Below, in pieces: positions 63,935-64,000 of a DNA stretch of 64,000 nt (position 1 is the first letter of the stretch; every line of letters starts with the position of its first letter). The position numbers and the translations under genes were made by a program. The DNA is from Nodularia sphaerocarpa UHCC 0038 (lineage in GTDB: Bacteria; Cyanobacteriota; Cyanobacteriia; Cyanobacteriales; Nostocaceae). Below the pieces are notes generated by a model. The model was not told where the DNA came from, searched no databases, and saw only the letters and a program-made list of their open reading frames with translations. The DNA lies in NCBI RefSeq assembly GCF_022376295.1, contig NZ_CP060140.1, positions 62,001 through 126,000 on the forward strand, read 5' to 3'.

Positions 63935-64000
63935 GATCTATAAATAATAAAACATAAAAAACTTGAGGCAAGTCATCCAAACTCTAACAATCATATCTAA

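Overview
The window looks like a chromosomal segment of a filamentous, probably heterocyst-forming cyanobacterium (Nostocales). The reasons are: HIP1 octamers (GCGATCGC) scattered through many genes; heptamer short tandem repeats of the STRR type (about 10979-11148 and 47800-47833); dispersed 'cacagatga/ctctgcg' type repeats; and a cyanobacterial gene set. That set includes hppD, sucrose-phosphate phosphatase, a CPP1-like J-domain-like protein, DUF2811, DUF1822, SmtA-type metallothionein, a SpkB-like pentapeptide kinase, and acpP-fabF-tkt in a row. Family assignments come from reading the translations; no database search was possible.

Layout. 1-5.0 kb: pstS (with a Pho-box-like array) and a PstB-like ATPase without pstC/pstA, then a NYN nuclease/OST-HTH protein. 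5-10.5 kb: hppD, a HAD phosphatase, a CPP1-like membrane protein, an OmpR-type response regulator and DUF2811, with two related non-coding relics that resemble IS200/IS605 right ends. 11-17 kb: hisIE, hemL, metallothionein with a SmtB-like operator, a Ser/Thr kinase, and recA with a LexA-like box. 17.4-20.7 kb: an AT-rich accessory island with a TM2-domain gene relic, a large dynamin-like GTPase, an HsdR_N-like nuclease and an orphan antitoxin. 20.8-30.9 kb: xseA-xseB, an unknown NTPase-like/winged-helix gene, mscS, a P450, spp-ruvA, bioF and a GH13 amylase.

30.9-40.1 kb is the most unusual part. A 1543-residue CHAT-STAND-WD40 protein is followed by a minus-strand array of small unrelated genes: a 211-aa unknown, a 5-Cys secreted peptide, a LysM protein plus a beta/gamma-crystallin-CAP protein, and a 2-Cys secreted peptide. 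They are separated by four copies of one roughly 300-400 bp intergenic unit carrying a terminator hairpin, a promoter/5'UTR and a relic C-terminal peptide. Two of the genes share almost the same signal peptide but have different mature parts. This reads as a gene-cassette array with conserved expression signals and exchangeable payloads, and it is my leading candidate for an undescribed system.

40.1-50.7 kb: an unknown gene plus DUF1822 pair, tkt, fabF, acpP, an HdrB-like CCG protein and lpxD. 51-64 kb: an exopolysaccharide locus with a sugar-phosphate transferase, Wzx flippase, GT2, two methyltransferases, a truncated glycosyltransferase abutting a truncated WecG, a Wzc/BY-kinase whose Walker A lysine is replaced by Thr, an IS1-like relic, a secreted parallel beta-helix protein and a terminal MITE-like inverted repeat.
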